NCBI GenBank assembly: GCA_027353165.1
Contig: DAIEHY010000008.1
Location: forward strand, 1-34,583
DNA length: 34,583 nucleotides
Reading direction: 5' to 3'
Origin: Desulfosporosinus sp.
Lineage (GTDB): Bacteria > Bacillota > Desulfitobacteriia > Desulfitobacteriales > Desulfitobacteriaceae
Of the stretch, positions 19,817 to 28,780 are shown in pieces. Position 1 is the first letter of the stretch. Each line of letters starts with the position of its first letter. The notes under the pieces are model-generated. The model had not been told where the DNA came from. It did no database searches and worked only from the letters and a program-made list of their open reading frames with translations. The translations under genes were made by a program, and so were the position numbers.

Positions 19817-19886
19817 CGAGGCACAATGCTCGAATTTGTGCACCTCTCATGCATCATGTATCCCACCTCGTGCATCTCGAATACTA
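19817..19886. repeat. Degenerate 7-bp periodic array, about 10 units, spanning the pgeF stop codon
   Basis: cgaggca|caatgct|cgaattt|gtgcacc|tctcatg|catcatg|tatccca|cctcgtg|catctcg|aatacta. Confidence 0.5.
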
Positions 19887-20677
19887 ATCCAACCTGCCAT
19901 TCGGCCAGTTCGTGCACCTTCTCGACGATGCGAGAAAAACCATTCAGGATTGTCTGCGGTGCAAGTTGCAGCAATATCTATGTTTTCCGGGCGGACCCCT
20001 TTTTCCAAGAACAGTGTCCGATTAGCTTCCCATAAGTCGAGCAGATAGTGTCTATCTTCTTGCGGATGTAAAAACGATGTTTCTTTATAATTGAGACGAA
20101 ACTGCTCAGCAACCCTTTCATCGACTGCATAACAACAGGGACCAATGCTGGGCCCGATAGCAACCCATGCATTTTCAGTACACCCACCAGCTTCTTCGAA
20201 ACATTCAATGACTCTTTGTCCGATTTTTTGAGCAGTACCTTTCCACCCGGCGTGAGCAATTCCTACTGCCTTAAGATCCGGGTAATAGAAAAATAGAGGG
20301 ACACAATCAGCAAAAAAGGCCATGAGCCCAAGTGTACTACGTGTCAATAATCCATCAACCGCTGGAATTGCTGTTTCTAATTCGCGAAAACCACGCCCTC
20401 CATCTTCTTCATTAACCCATTGCACATTCGTACCATGAACCTGTTCTCCGACAACAGCCCTTGACCAAGGAACTTTCCAAAGGCCTAGCCAACGCTCTCG
20501 ATTTTCCAGAACTGCTCGAGGATTATCCCCCACATGAAACCCTAAATTGAGCATATCGTAAGGAACTTGACTTACTCCCCCAACCCGAGTCGAAAAGCCC
20601 AAGTCAATTCCTTCCGCTTGCCATTTTGAGGGGGTTAGGTAGGTTAAGTCCCCTTGTCTATGCCACTTCCAACTCAT
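19847..20677 (-). CDS. pgeF: Peptidoglycan editing factor PgeF (polyphenol oxidase/laccase-domain family, YlmD/YfiH)
   Basis: GFSTRVGGVSQVPYDMLNLGFHVGD; FADCVPLFFYYPDLKAVGIAHAGWKGTAQKI; IGPSIGPCCYAVD. Confidence 0.95.
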   Translation of the reverse strand: MSWKWHRQGDLTYLTPSKWQAEGIDLGFSTRVGGVSQVPYDMLNLGFHVGDNPRAVLENRERWLGLWKVPWSRAVVGEQVHGTNVQWVNEEDGGRGFRELETAIPAVDGLLTRSTLGLMAFFADCVPLFFYYPDLKAVGIAHAGWKGTAQKIGQRVIECFEEAGGCTENAWVAIGPSIGPCCYAVDERVAEQFRLNYKETSFLHPQEDRHYLLDLWEANRTLFLEKGVRPENIDIAATCTADNPEWFFSHRREGARTGRMAGWISIRDARGGIHDA

Positions 20678-20944
20678 CCCTTAAGCTCCTTCGATCCCCG
20701 ATAAAAAAAATTCCAATTATGATACCTTGTTACATAGTACAAATATATCATTTAATATGCTTGAGAACAAACCTGCCAAAAGTCCTATTTAAGGGGATTT
20801 CTGAACAAATATAACGATTTTTGTTTAACTTTGGAGAAATCGTTCAGTTAAAACTGAACATTGTACTCTAGATTGGAACTATACTCCGCCAAAGTTATAA
20901 GAACCCCGTTAGAACTAAGGCATAAAACTTAGATAATAAGCAAA

Positions 20945-20987
20945 CAAGCATAAGCCCTATTCCCGAAAGAAAAGGCGATTATGCTTG
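20945..20987 (-). terminator. Probable intrinsic terminator downstream of ylmC
   Basis: Minus strand CAAGCATAAtcGCC...GGgCTTATGCTTG followed by TTTGCTTATT; imperfect U-run. Confidence 0.45.
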
Positions 20988-21010
20988 AAACTAGGTAACT
21001 GTATGAAGGC

Positions 21011-21286
21011 CTACCGACGGTCTTCGTTTTCAAGATTAAATTCTGGCAGATCGTTGACATCGACTAAAATGACATCAACCCCAATCTTCTTAACGCGATC
21101 CCAAGGGATAATATAATCCTCCGTCTTACCACCACCAAAGAGCCCCCAACTTTTTGACGGTCCTGGCACAATAATTCCTTTGACAACACCCCGTTCTAAA
21201 TCGAGGTCTAGGTCTTTGATGGGCCCTAGCCTTCGTCCATCCTTAACATTCACGACATCCAATAATCGCAAATCCGAAACGCGCAT
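21011..21286 (-). CDS. ylmC: YlmC/YmxH family PRC-barrel sporulation protein
   Basis: MRVSDLRLLDVVNVKDGRRLGPIKDLDLDLERGVVKGIIVPGP; IIPWDRVKKIGVDVILVDV. Confidence 0.92.
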   Translation of the reverse strand: MRVSDLRLLDVVNVKDGRRLGPIKDLDLDLERGVVKGIIVPGPSKSWGLFGGGKTEDYIIPWDRVKKIGVDVILVDVNDLPEFNLENEDRR

Positions 21287-21303
21287 TTTAGACCCCCCTT
21301 AAT

Positions 21304-21366
21304 CGAGGCTCGATGCCCGAGGCGCGAGGCTCGAGATTCGAAGACCGAAGTCCAATATCATATATC
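21304..21366. repeat. Degenerate 7-bp periodic array, about 9 units
   Basis: cgaggct|cgatgcc|cgaggcg|cgaggct|cgagatt|cgaagac|cgaagtc|caatatc|atatatc; seven consecutive CGA-led heptamers. Confidence 0.75.
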
Positions 21367-21492
21367 GGGCTTTACTCTTCGGCATCGTCTATCTCATCAT
21401 ATGAGGGAAGGTCTTAAAATAGCCTACTGTTCACAGATATTTCAAGGTTAAACAAGGATCATCAGCTTACGCATAGCGCATCAATCCGCACT

Positions 21493-22266
21493 CTACACAA
21501 ACTTGCGCATATGTTGCATCGCAGCTTTCTCAAGACGAGATACCTGTGCCTGAGAAATTCCAATCTCATCCGCAACTTCCATCTGAGTTTTCCCTTGAAA
21601 AAAGCGCAAAGACAAGATTAATTTTTCTCGTTCACTTAAGCGTCGCAAGGCTTCCCGTACAGCAAGTCCTTCCACCCAACCTGTATCCGACTGCTTATCA
21701 TCCCCGATTTGATCCATAACAAAAATAGGATCTCCTCCATCATGATAGATGGGTTCAAATAATGAAATCGGTTCTTGTATGGCATCTAAAGCAAAAACAA
21801 CGTCTTCTCTCGGCAGAGCAAGCTTATGGGCGATTTCTGCAACTGTGGGTTCACAAGAACGTTCACTAACCAACTGATCCCGGACTTGAAGTGCCTTATA
21901 AGCAATATCACGCAAAGACCGACTTACTCGAATCGGATTATTATCTCTTAAATAACGACGAATTTCCCCGATGATCATGGGTACGGCGTAAGTAGAGAAC
22001 TTTACATTCTGACCAAGATCGAAATTATCAATCGCTTTCATTAGCCCTATACAACCGACTTGAAAAAGGTCATCGACATATTCTCCACGATTCGTAAACC
22101 GTTGAATCACACTGAGAACAAGACGGAGATTCCCATGAATAAGTTTGTCTCGAGCACTGCGATTTCCAGCTTGATAAATCACAAACAACTCTTTCATCTT
22201 CACGCTGGACAATACCGGCAACTTCGAGGTGTTCACTCCACAAATCTCAACTTTATTTAATGCCAA
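21493..22266 (-). CDS. sigG: RNA polymerase sporulation sigma factor SigG
   Basis: NKVEICGVNTSKLPVLSSVKMKELF N-terminus and full sigma-70 regions 2-4. The track start (22338) adds a non-homologous stretch; a TTG at 22264-22266 preceded by GGGAGGTG at 8 nt spacing is the better start. Confidence 0.95.
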   Translation of the reverse strand: MALNKVEICGVNTSKLPVLSSVKMKELFVIYQAGNRSARDKLIHGNLRLVLSVIQRFTNRGEYVDDLFQVGCIGLMKAIDNFDLGQNVKFSTYAVPMIIGEIRRYLRDNNPIRVSRSLRDIAYKALQVRDQLVSERSCEPTVAEIAHKLALPREDVVFALDAIQEPISLFEPIYHDGGDPIFVMDQIGDDKQSDTGWVEGLAVREALRRLSEREKLILSLRFFQGKTQMEVADEIGISQAQVSRLEKAAMQHMRKFV

Positions 22267-22322
22267 TCTAAGAGCACCTCCCAGCAAATTCTGTTGGGAA
22301 GTATGCCCTAACATCTGTAAGG

Positions 22323-23048
22323 TTATTCCAATCGGCAAAATTCTTTGCGCAATCGTCGAATAATTCGTTTTTCAAGTCGTGAAATGTAAGACTGAGAAAT
22401 CCCCAGTCGATCGGCAACTTCTTTTTGTGTCTTCTCTACCCCATCATCCAATCCAAACCTTAATTCCATGATTACTTTTTCTCGATTTGTAAGTCTCCCC
22501 ATCGCTAAATGTAACAACTGACGATCAACCTGCTCCTCAATGGGCTTTGAGATAATGTCATTTTCTGTACCTAAAACATCGGATAACAATAATTCATTTC
22601 CATCCCAATCTATATTTAAGGGTTCATCAAACGATACTTCAGAACGAGTTTTATTATTTCGTCTGAGATACATTAGAATTTCATTTTCGATACATCTTGA
22701 TGCATAAGTTGCAAGTTTAATTTTCTTTTGAGGATCAAATGTATTGACCGCTTTAATTAGCCCAATTGTGCCTATTGAAACTAGGTCTTCAATTCCGATC
22801 CCAGTATTCTCAAATTTCCGCGCAATATAAACAACGAGCCGAAGATTACGTTCAATTAAAATATCTCTAATAGAGAAGTCCCCCATTTCTAGTCGTTCCA
22901 AGAGGACCCCCTCTTCATCCGAATTAAGTGGTGGTGGGAGGGCTTCACTGCTTCCAACATAATAAATCCCACCAATCCCACAAGCCTTCTGAAAAAGCAT
23001 GACCCAAAGCCGTTTGAGCTTATTTTGCACATTACTCCACCACTTCAT
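22323..23048 (-). CDS. sigE: RNA polymerase sporulation sigma factor SigE (pro-sigma-E)
   Basis: Pro-sequence followed by [19 protein letters not shown]; sigma regions 2-4. Confidence 0.97.
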   Translation of the reverse strand: MKWWSNVQNKLKRLWVMLFQKACGIGGIYYVGSSEALPPPLNSDEEGVLLERLEMGDFSIRDILIERNLRLVVYIARKFENTGIGIEDLVSIGTIGLIKAVNTFDPQKKIKLATYASRCIENEILMYLRRNNKTRSEVSFDEPLNIDWDGNELLLSDVLGTENDIISKPIEEQVDRQLLHLAMGRLTNREKVIMELRFGLDDGVEKTQKEVADRLGISQSYISRLEKRIIRRLRKEFCRLE

Positions 23049-23966
23049 TTAACTATCTCCACCTTTCCGCACATGTTCTGGGTGTAGTAACGCTTGGTAT
23101 TCACCCTCTGAACTTAACACTTGCTTGACGAGTGCCACAGTTGCCTGGATTTGACAAGATTCTTTTTTATCGTGCCAGGTCACACGCTCAGGTCTAATTC
23201 CAAGCAGCCAACTTTGACGATCAATTGTTTGACAGGGAATAAAAACAATCTGTTTCATTAAGCTTGGATTAGTCTTCCAAATTAACGGCCAAGGGTCTGA
23301 GCAATCTTTCCAAGAGATATTAAGAAACGCCCTTACATTTTCGGGCATCGCACTCGCAGCAACCTCCTCTTCCAGAAGAATTACTGGGTTACTGGTCAAT
23401 GGATCTCGCAATTGATTTCCTGTGTCCATTAGCGCCTTTACCCGCACAACTTCATGATCACCACCGCCAAACCTGATTTCCAAATCGTAGATAATCTGTT
23501 CGAGGATAGAGTTTCTTTCCTGCCATCTCTGCCAAATAAATTGAAATAACCACCAGACCATGGCCGCTAACGGAAGAATCCACAAATTACCCAAGACTAG
23601 GGTTAATTGTTCACTACCGATTCCATCATCAAAGTTCACCCAACCCCATAAGGCATACACAAATCCCCCAAGTCCTGCCGAAAGAAGCCAAAATCCGAGT
23701 ATCGCTATGAGAAAATGTTTGAGTCTCCTCGTTGGGTAAGCTACTCCAATCATAAGGAACGGTATTACCCATTTACTTAGCGTGCTCCACGGTGGAGAAG
23801 AATAACAGGCTAAAATAACTGGAATCTCCCCAAGCATAGCCCCAACTAGGATTCTGTACGGCTGGATTGGTAGGCGGATGAGTCGACCAATAAAGATAAG
23901 AAGCAGAGTGTCCATTCCCCCGTTAATGAGAATGTCCAGATCGAGATAAGTTTGTGCTACGTCCAT
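23049..23966 (-). CDS. spoIIGA: Sigma-E processing peptidase SpoIIGA
   Basis: Five-helix N-terminus plus aspartic-protease-like VKALMDTGNQLRDPLTSNPVILLEE; located immediately 5' of sigE. ATG at 23966 has GAAAGGGTG upstream, better than the track start 23987. Confidence 0.92.
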   Translation of the reverse strand: MDVAQTYLDLDILINGGMDTLLLIFIGRLIRLPIQPYRILVGAMLGEIPVILACYSSPPWSTLSKWVIPFLMIGVAYPTRRLKHFLIAILGFWLLSAGLGGFVYALWGWVNFDDGIGSEQLTLVLGNLWILPLAAMVWWLFQFIWQRWQERNSILEQIIYDLEIRFGGGDHEVVRVKALMDTGNQLRDPLTSNPVILLEEEVAASAMPENVRAFLNISWKDCSDPWPLIWKTNPSLMKQIVFIPCQTIDRQSWLLGIRPERVTWHDKKESCQIQATVALVKQVLSSEGEYQALLHPEHVRKGGDS

Positions 23967-23997
23967 CTGGTACACCCTTTCTAACACTTCTCTAAAA

Positions 23998-24030
23998 ATT
24001 ATATCTAATGAAGGTAGTAAAACCTGTCGC
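23998..24030 (-). promoter_or_regulatory. Candidate spoIIG promoter with long -35/-10 spacing
   Basis: Minus strand GCGACA-21 bp-TATAAT about 30 bp before the spoIIGA ATG; the + strand TGTCGCT over the -35 partly matches a Spo0A box. Confidence 0.45.
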
Positions 24031-24116
24031 TTTCGGGATGTTGTAAATGGATATTTTAGGAAAAATAATACGAGTAGTGTAGTTTTTTAACCAAGAAACA
24101 TATTGTCGACAAAAAA

Positions 24117-24155
24117 CAAGCGTTCTCCACACACTTTGATAGTGAAGAACGCTTG
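24117..24155 (-). terminator. Intrinsic terminator downstream of ftsZ
   Basis: Minus strand CAAGCGTTCT...AGAACGCTTG followed by TTTTTTGT. Confidence 0.9.
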
Positions 24156-24185
24156 TTGATTGTTGTAACCATAATATAATATTTT

Positions 24186-25247
24186 CTACCGCCGACGCCT
24201 AAGAAACTCAGGGATATCGACGTCCCCTTCTTTCGTTACAGTCTTAATAATGTTATCCTGTACTTTTCCAGGAGCAACCCCAAACCCTGCCCAATGCTGA
24301 TCAAATCCTGTGGCAATAACAGTAACCCTTATTTCTTCCTTAAGGTTTTCATCAATGACGGCTCCAAAAATTATATTAGCTTCAGGATCCGCAGCTTCCG
24401 CAATAATTCCCGCTGCTTCGTTCACTTCAAAAAGAGTTAAGTTGCTTCCCCCGGTAATATTAAGGAGAACTCCTTTAGCTCCCTCAATCGAAGTTTCAAG
24501 CAAGGGACTGGAAATTGCTTTGCGGGCTGCATCTGCTGCACGATTTTCTCCAGTTGCCTGGCCGATACCCATAAGTGCCGAACCTGTATTTGACATAATC
24601 GTTTTAACATCAGCAAAATCCAAATTAATTAGGCCTGGAACCGCAATTAAATCCGAGATACCTTGTACACCTTGTCTTAAGACATCATCCGCAATGCGAA
24701 ATGCCTCATGAATCGTGGTATGCTTGTCCACCACTTGCAATAATCGATCATTAGGGATAGTAATCAGTGTATCTACTTTACTCTTGAGTTCAGCAATTCC
24801 TTTTTCTGCCTGCATAGCTCGCTTTCGCCCTTCAAAGGTAAATGGTCGCGTAACCACTCCTACCGTTAACGCACCCATTTCTTTGGCCACTTCTGCGACA
24901 ATAGGAGCTGCACCAGTACCAGTTCCGCCTCCCATACCCGCAGTCACAAAGACCATATCCGACCCTTTAAGTACCTTTGCCAATTCTTCGCGACTTTCTT
25001 CCGCTGCTTTAGCTCCAATTTCCGGATTTGCTCCAGCCCCAAGTCCTTTGGTTAACTTTATTCCGATTTGCACCTTTTGACCTGCACGGGAAAGTTGTAA
25101 GGCTTGTGAGTCTGTATTGACTGTTACGAAATCGACCCCTTGTAATCCAGCGGTAATCATACGATTAACCGCATTGTTTCCGCCACCACCTACACCAATC
25201 ACCCTAATTTCTGCAAATTGGTTTAAGTCCGTATCAAATTCCAGCAT
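24186..25247 (-). CDS. ftsZ: Cell division protein FtsZ
   Basis: [30 protein letters not shown] tubulin signature, C-terminal DIPEFLRRR. Confidence 0.99.
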   Translation of the reverse strand: MLEFDTDLNQFAEIRVIGVGGGGNNAVNRMITAGLQGVDFVTVNTDSQALQLSRAGQKVQIGIKLTKGLGAGANPEIGAKAAEESREELAKVLKGSDMVFVTAGMGGGTGTGAAPIVAEVAKEMGALTVGVVTRPFTFEGRKRAMQAEKGIAELKSKVDTLITIPNDRLLQVVDKHTTIHEAFRIADDVLRQGVQGISDLIAVPGLINLDFADVKTIMSNTGSALMGIGQATGENRAADAARKAISSPLLETSIEGAKGVLLNITGGSNLTLFEVNEAAGIIAEAADPEANIIFGAVIDENLKEEIRVTVIATGFDQHWAGFGVAPGKVQDNIIKTVTKEGDVDIPEFLRRRR

Positions 25248-25429
25248 TTAGGTTATAACCCCCTCGCTTCATTCTGACCTTTCTGACGTGTTATCCTTAA
25301 ATCCATAAACTATACATTCAGTTTTAAATGCATACACCGTACAAATTCTATATGTTTATGCTTTATCCCTTTATTTTAAAAAAGTTTTTGTTAAGTTACT
25401 TAACTATTTTTCAATTTAGCAATCTAATT

Positions 25430-25759
25430 TTATTTTTTGATAAGATGTCGCCTTATGCTTCCTAAATTCTGGAATATACGGACTCCAAATGCTACTACAG
25501 CAGCCAAATAAAGATCCACTCCGATGCGATCCCCTACATAAGCTAATAGAGCCGCAAGGAGCATATTACTAAAAAAACCTGTCAAGAACACGGCACTATC
25601 AAAATGATCTTCTTGAGCAGACCGTATCCCTCCCAAGACAGAATCCAAGGCCGCAAGAATTCCAACGGATAAGTATTTAGCATATTCAATCGGGACTGAA
25701 AACGGGCTGACATACCCGATCGCTAATCCTAAAACTAAGCCTAAGAGCGGTAACCACAT
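25430..25759 (-). CDS. sbp: Small basic protein (Sbp/DUF1290 family)
   Basis: YAKYLSVGILAALDSVLGGIRSAQEDHFDSAVFLTGFFSN; position between ftsQ and ftsZ. Confidence 0.92.
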   Translation of the reverse strand: MWLPLLGLVLGLAIGYVSPFSVPIEYAKYLSVGILAALDSVLGGIRSAQEDHFDSAVFLTGFFSNMLLAALLAYVGDRIGVDLYLAAVVAFGVRIFQNLGSIRRHLIKK

Positions 25760-25780
25760 GTTCCATTATTCCTCCCTGCA

Positions 25781-26506
25781 TTAGCGACCTATTACTGGTT
25801 TTGCCGCTGTAAAATCTATGTATCGTACCCCTTGTTGAATTGATGTATACCCAGGATCACTTATAAGTTGATTAAGCGCTTTTAATTTATCACTCCAGTC
25901 ATTGGCTTTTCCCAGCCGAACTTCCACCCCACTTGTTAAAAACAAGGTCATCTGTTGTATTTCGTTGACATGAAGCTCTCCAATCTGTTTAAGCAATTCT
26001 GGAGGAGCTTGTCCAAGTAAGCGAAGCGCAGCCAAGAGAAGTGGGTTGGTTAAATTTTGGCCAGGTCCAACCGTATCGGAAAGAGTTATTCCACTAATAA
26101 CAGGAAAATCATTTTTGGGCCAACTCTCTAATCGTCGTAAAAAGGTGCCTTCCTTATCCACCTCCAAGATTCCTTTTGGAACAGCTACCAGAGCAATCGG
26201 AGTTCTTTCGGTTACTTGTATAACAAGAGTTTTGGGAAGCTTCCGCTGAAAATTAACACTTTTAACAAGCGGATGTAACGAAATTTTATGGACTAAGGCC
26301 GTTTGATCAAAAAACAAACAATTTTGGCCCTTTATCCCATCCGACAATTTTAAAATATCATCTTCGGAAACCAAACTAAGTCCCTGTACCATGACGTTAT
26401 TAATAGCAAAAGCTCCGGATCGTGCAAATAGCACAATTCCAAGTGAAAGCAGCATCGTCAAAACTGCCACATAAAGAAAGGACGTATTCTTTTTCTTGGG
26501 TTGCAT
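25781..26506 (-). CDS. ftsQ: Cell division protein FtsQ/DivIB
   Basis: Single TM plus POTRA (INNVMVQGLSLVSEDDILKLS) and FtsQ domain (VTERTPIALVAVPKGILEVDKEGTFL). Confidence 0.93.
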   Translation of the reverse strand: MQPKKKNTSFLYVAVLTMLLSLGIVLFARSGAFAINNVMVQGLSLVSEDDILKLSDGIKGQNCLFFDQTALVHKISLHPLVKSVNFQRKLPKTLVIQVTERTPIALVAVPKGILEVDKEGTFLRRLESWPKNDFPVISGITLSDTVGPGQNLTNPLLLAALRLLGQAPPELLKQIGELHVNEIQQMTLFLTSGVEVRLGKANDWSDKLKALNQLISDPGYTSIQQGVRYIDFTAAKPVIGR

Positions 26507-26589
26507 TTTGGCATTTCCTCCTTGTCCCAGTATAACGAATACAGTCCTATTCTGTCATGCTTTTTTAGAAGACTTTTATTGACAAAATA

Positions 26590-27843
26590 TCACACACGCA
26601 CAACTTTTGCTCCTATATGACTATATTTCTCTTCTAAATTTTCGTAACCACGATCAATATAATCTACTTTTTCAAGGACAGTCGCTTCCTCAGCCGCCAA
26701 TGCCGCAAGGAAGAGCGCTGCTCCAGCACGAAGGTCTGTGGCCTCCACAAAGGCCCCCTCAAGGGTTTCAACTCCACGAATTACGGCAGTTCTCCCCTCA
26801 ACGGTTATCTGTGCCCCCATCCGCCTTAATTCATCAACATGCTGAAAACGGTTTTCAAAGATGGTCTCGGTAATGATACTAGTGCCTTCCGCACACGAGA
26901 GCATTGCCATAAACTGGGGATGCATATCTGTGGGAAATCCGGGATAAGGCATCGTCTTAAGATCCACCCCGCTAATTTTTCCCCTCTGTTGAACACGGAT
27001 AGCCTCATCCATCAAAGTTATAATAGCTCCTGATTGGCGCAATTTTGCAATAACCGGCTCCAAATGCTCCGGTACTACATTCTTAATCAACACATCTCCC
27101 TCAGTCATGACCGCAGCAATCATATGGGTTCCCGCCTCGATCCGATCCGGTATAACAGTATGTTCTGTAGGATGAAGAGATTCGACCCCATCAATTCTCA
27201 AGACATCCATCCCAGCTCCACGCACTTTGGCCCCCATTTTATTTAAGAATAATTGCAAATCGACAATTTCTGGCTCACGCGCTGCATTGCGAATCAGAGT
27301 AACACCCTTTGCTAAGACTGCTGCCATCATAATATTTTCAGTAGCTCCTACACTTGGGACATCTAAATAAACATCTGCACCCTGTAACTTATCCGTCCAA
27401 GCTTCGATGTAGCCGTGTTTTTCTTTAACCTTTACTCCTAATTGTTGAAGCCCTTTTATATGTTGATCCATGGGGCGAGAACCAATGGCACAACCACCAG
27501 GTCTTGAGATTTTAACCCGCCCATACCTGGCTAATAAGGGTCCTAAAATCAAATTTGAAGCACGCATTCGGCGCATGAGCCCTTCATCAACATCACAAGA
27601 CCCTAAAGCCCCAGCGTTAATGAGTAACGCCTCGTTTTGACGCACAACCTTACAGCCTAAGTGCTCAAGTACTTCAATCATATGGGTAATATCCGCTAAT
27701 TGCGGGATTTCTAATAAGGTCGACGACCCCTCAGCTAGTAAAGTTGCAGCTAATAAGGGAAGGGAAGAGTTTTTTGCTCCACTTACCCGAATAGTTCCTT
27801 CTAACCGTTGTTTTCCGGTGATGACATACCTATCCATCGCCAT
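26590..27843 (-). CDS. murA: UDP-N-acetylglucosamine 1-carboxyvinyltransferase
   Basis: [42 protein letters not shown] (catalytic Cys region). Confidence 0.98.
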   Translation of the reverse strand: MAMDRYVITGKQRLEGTIRVSGAKNSSLPLLAATLLAEGSSTLLEIPQLADITHMIEVLEHLGCKVVRQNEALLINAGALGSCDVDEGLMRRMRASNLILGPLLARYGRVKISRPGGCAIGSRPMDQHIKGLQQLGVKVKEKHGYIEAWTDKLQGADVYLDVPSVGATENIMMAAVLAKGVTLIRNAAREPEIVDLQLFLNKMGAKVRGAGMDVLRIDGVESLHPTEHTVIPDRIEAGTHMIAAVMTEGDVLIKNVVPEHLEPVIAKLRQSGAIITLMDEAIRVQQRGKISGVDLKTMPYPGFPTDMHPQFMAMLSCAEGTSIITETIFENRFQHVDELRRMGAQITVEGRTAVIRGVETLEGAFVEATDLRAGAALFLAALAAEEATVLEKVDYIDRGYENLEEKYSHIGAKVVRV

Positions 27844-27868
27844 TATCCAACCCCCCCTTTTAAAGGTG

Positions 27869-28780
27869 TCAATTTTCTATATTCTTTTGCGATATTGTCA
27901 TTTCGGTCTGGATACTCTCTATTTCTGTTTGCAAAGTGATTCCATATTTAGTACGAACATCATTCTTAATAGCGTCTATCAAAGCAAGCACATCCTTCGA
28001 CTTAGCACTGCCGTTATTGACGATAAAATTTGCGTGTTTCTCAGAAACCTGAGCACCGCCTATCATTTTCCCCTTCCAGCCAGCAGCTTCAATCAACCGG
28101 CCCGCTGAATCACCTGGAGGATTTCGAAAAGTACTTCCCGCATTAGGTTTTTCAATGGGTTGATTTGCTGCTCTATTGGCTAAATTCTCTTTCATTGTCT
28201 TTAATATTTGTTCCCGCTCCCCACGTGAAAAGGCCAGCTGTACTTCAAGCACCCAAGCCTGACCACGTAACGAACAGTATCGATAAGCAAATTTAATCTC
28301 TTCACGTTTTATGTCTTTCAGGGTTCCATCTGTTCCTAATACGGTAATATTAGTTATTTGAGATGCTATTTCACCGCCGTGAGCACCCGCATTCATGATC
28401 ACTGCTCCCCCAACTGATCCAGGTATCCCTCGTGCAAACTCTAGTCCGCTCCACCCTCGTTCACCAGCCTCCTGAGCCAATAAAGCTAATGAGTACCCTG
28501 CTTCAACACGAACTATGTAATCACCCCAGTGAATCTTCCGCAAGGCAGTCGTCACCATCGTTATTCCAGGAAGTCCTTCATCAGGCAATAGTAAATTAGA
28601 CCCCCGTCCGATTAACCAAACAGGAATTTCAGCCTCTCGCGCGCGTTTCCATACACTGAATAAATCTTCTGTCGTTTCAGGCCAATATACAACCTCAGCG
28701 GGCCCACCAATCCTCCAAGTGTTCAATTGGTGCAATGGATATTTTTTCTCCACCCTTCCCGTCATTCCATCCAAAATCAT
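27869..28780 (-). CDS. murB: UDP-N-acetylmuramate dehydrogenase
   Basis: NTWRIGGPAEVVYWP; GSNLLLPDEGL; GIPGSVGGAVIMNAGAHGGE; NAGSTFRNPPGDSAGRLIEAAGWKG; strong SD GAGGTGGG before ATG 28780. Confidence 0.97.
   Translation of the reverse strand: MILDGMTGRVEKKYPLHQLNTWRIGGPAEVVYWPETTEDLFSVWKRAREAEIPVWLIGRGSNLLLPDEGLPGITMVTTALRKIHWGDYIVRVEAGYSLALLAQEAGERGWSGLEFARGIPGSVGGAVIMNAGAHGGEIASQITNITVLGTDGTLKDIKREEIKFAYRYCSLRGQAWVLEVQLAFSRGEREQILKTMKENLANRAANQPIEKPNAGSTFRNPPGDSAGRLIEAAGWKGKMIGGAQVSEKHANFIVNNGSAKSKDVLALIDAIKNDVRTKYGITLQTEIESIQTEMTISQKNIEN

Noticed and set aside
24310-25080. Two long plus-strand ORFs (133 and 121 aa) opposite ftsZ
   Set aside because: Antisense shadows of a highly conserved gene; sequences are Ser/Ala/Pro/Ile-rich low-complexity products of the opposite-strand codon bias, no SD or known domain.
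27851-27857. Run of seven G (minus strand) at the murA ribosome-binding site, possible phase-variable tract
   Set aside because: Seven bases is short for slippage-driven phase variation and murA is likely essential; kept only as a note.
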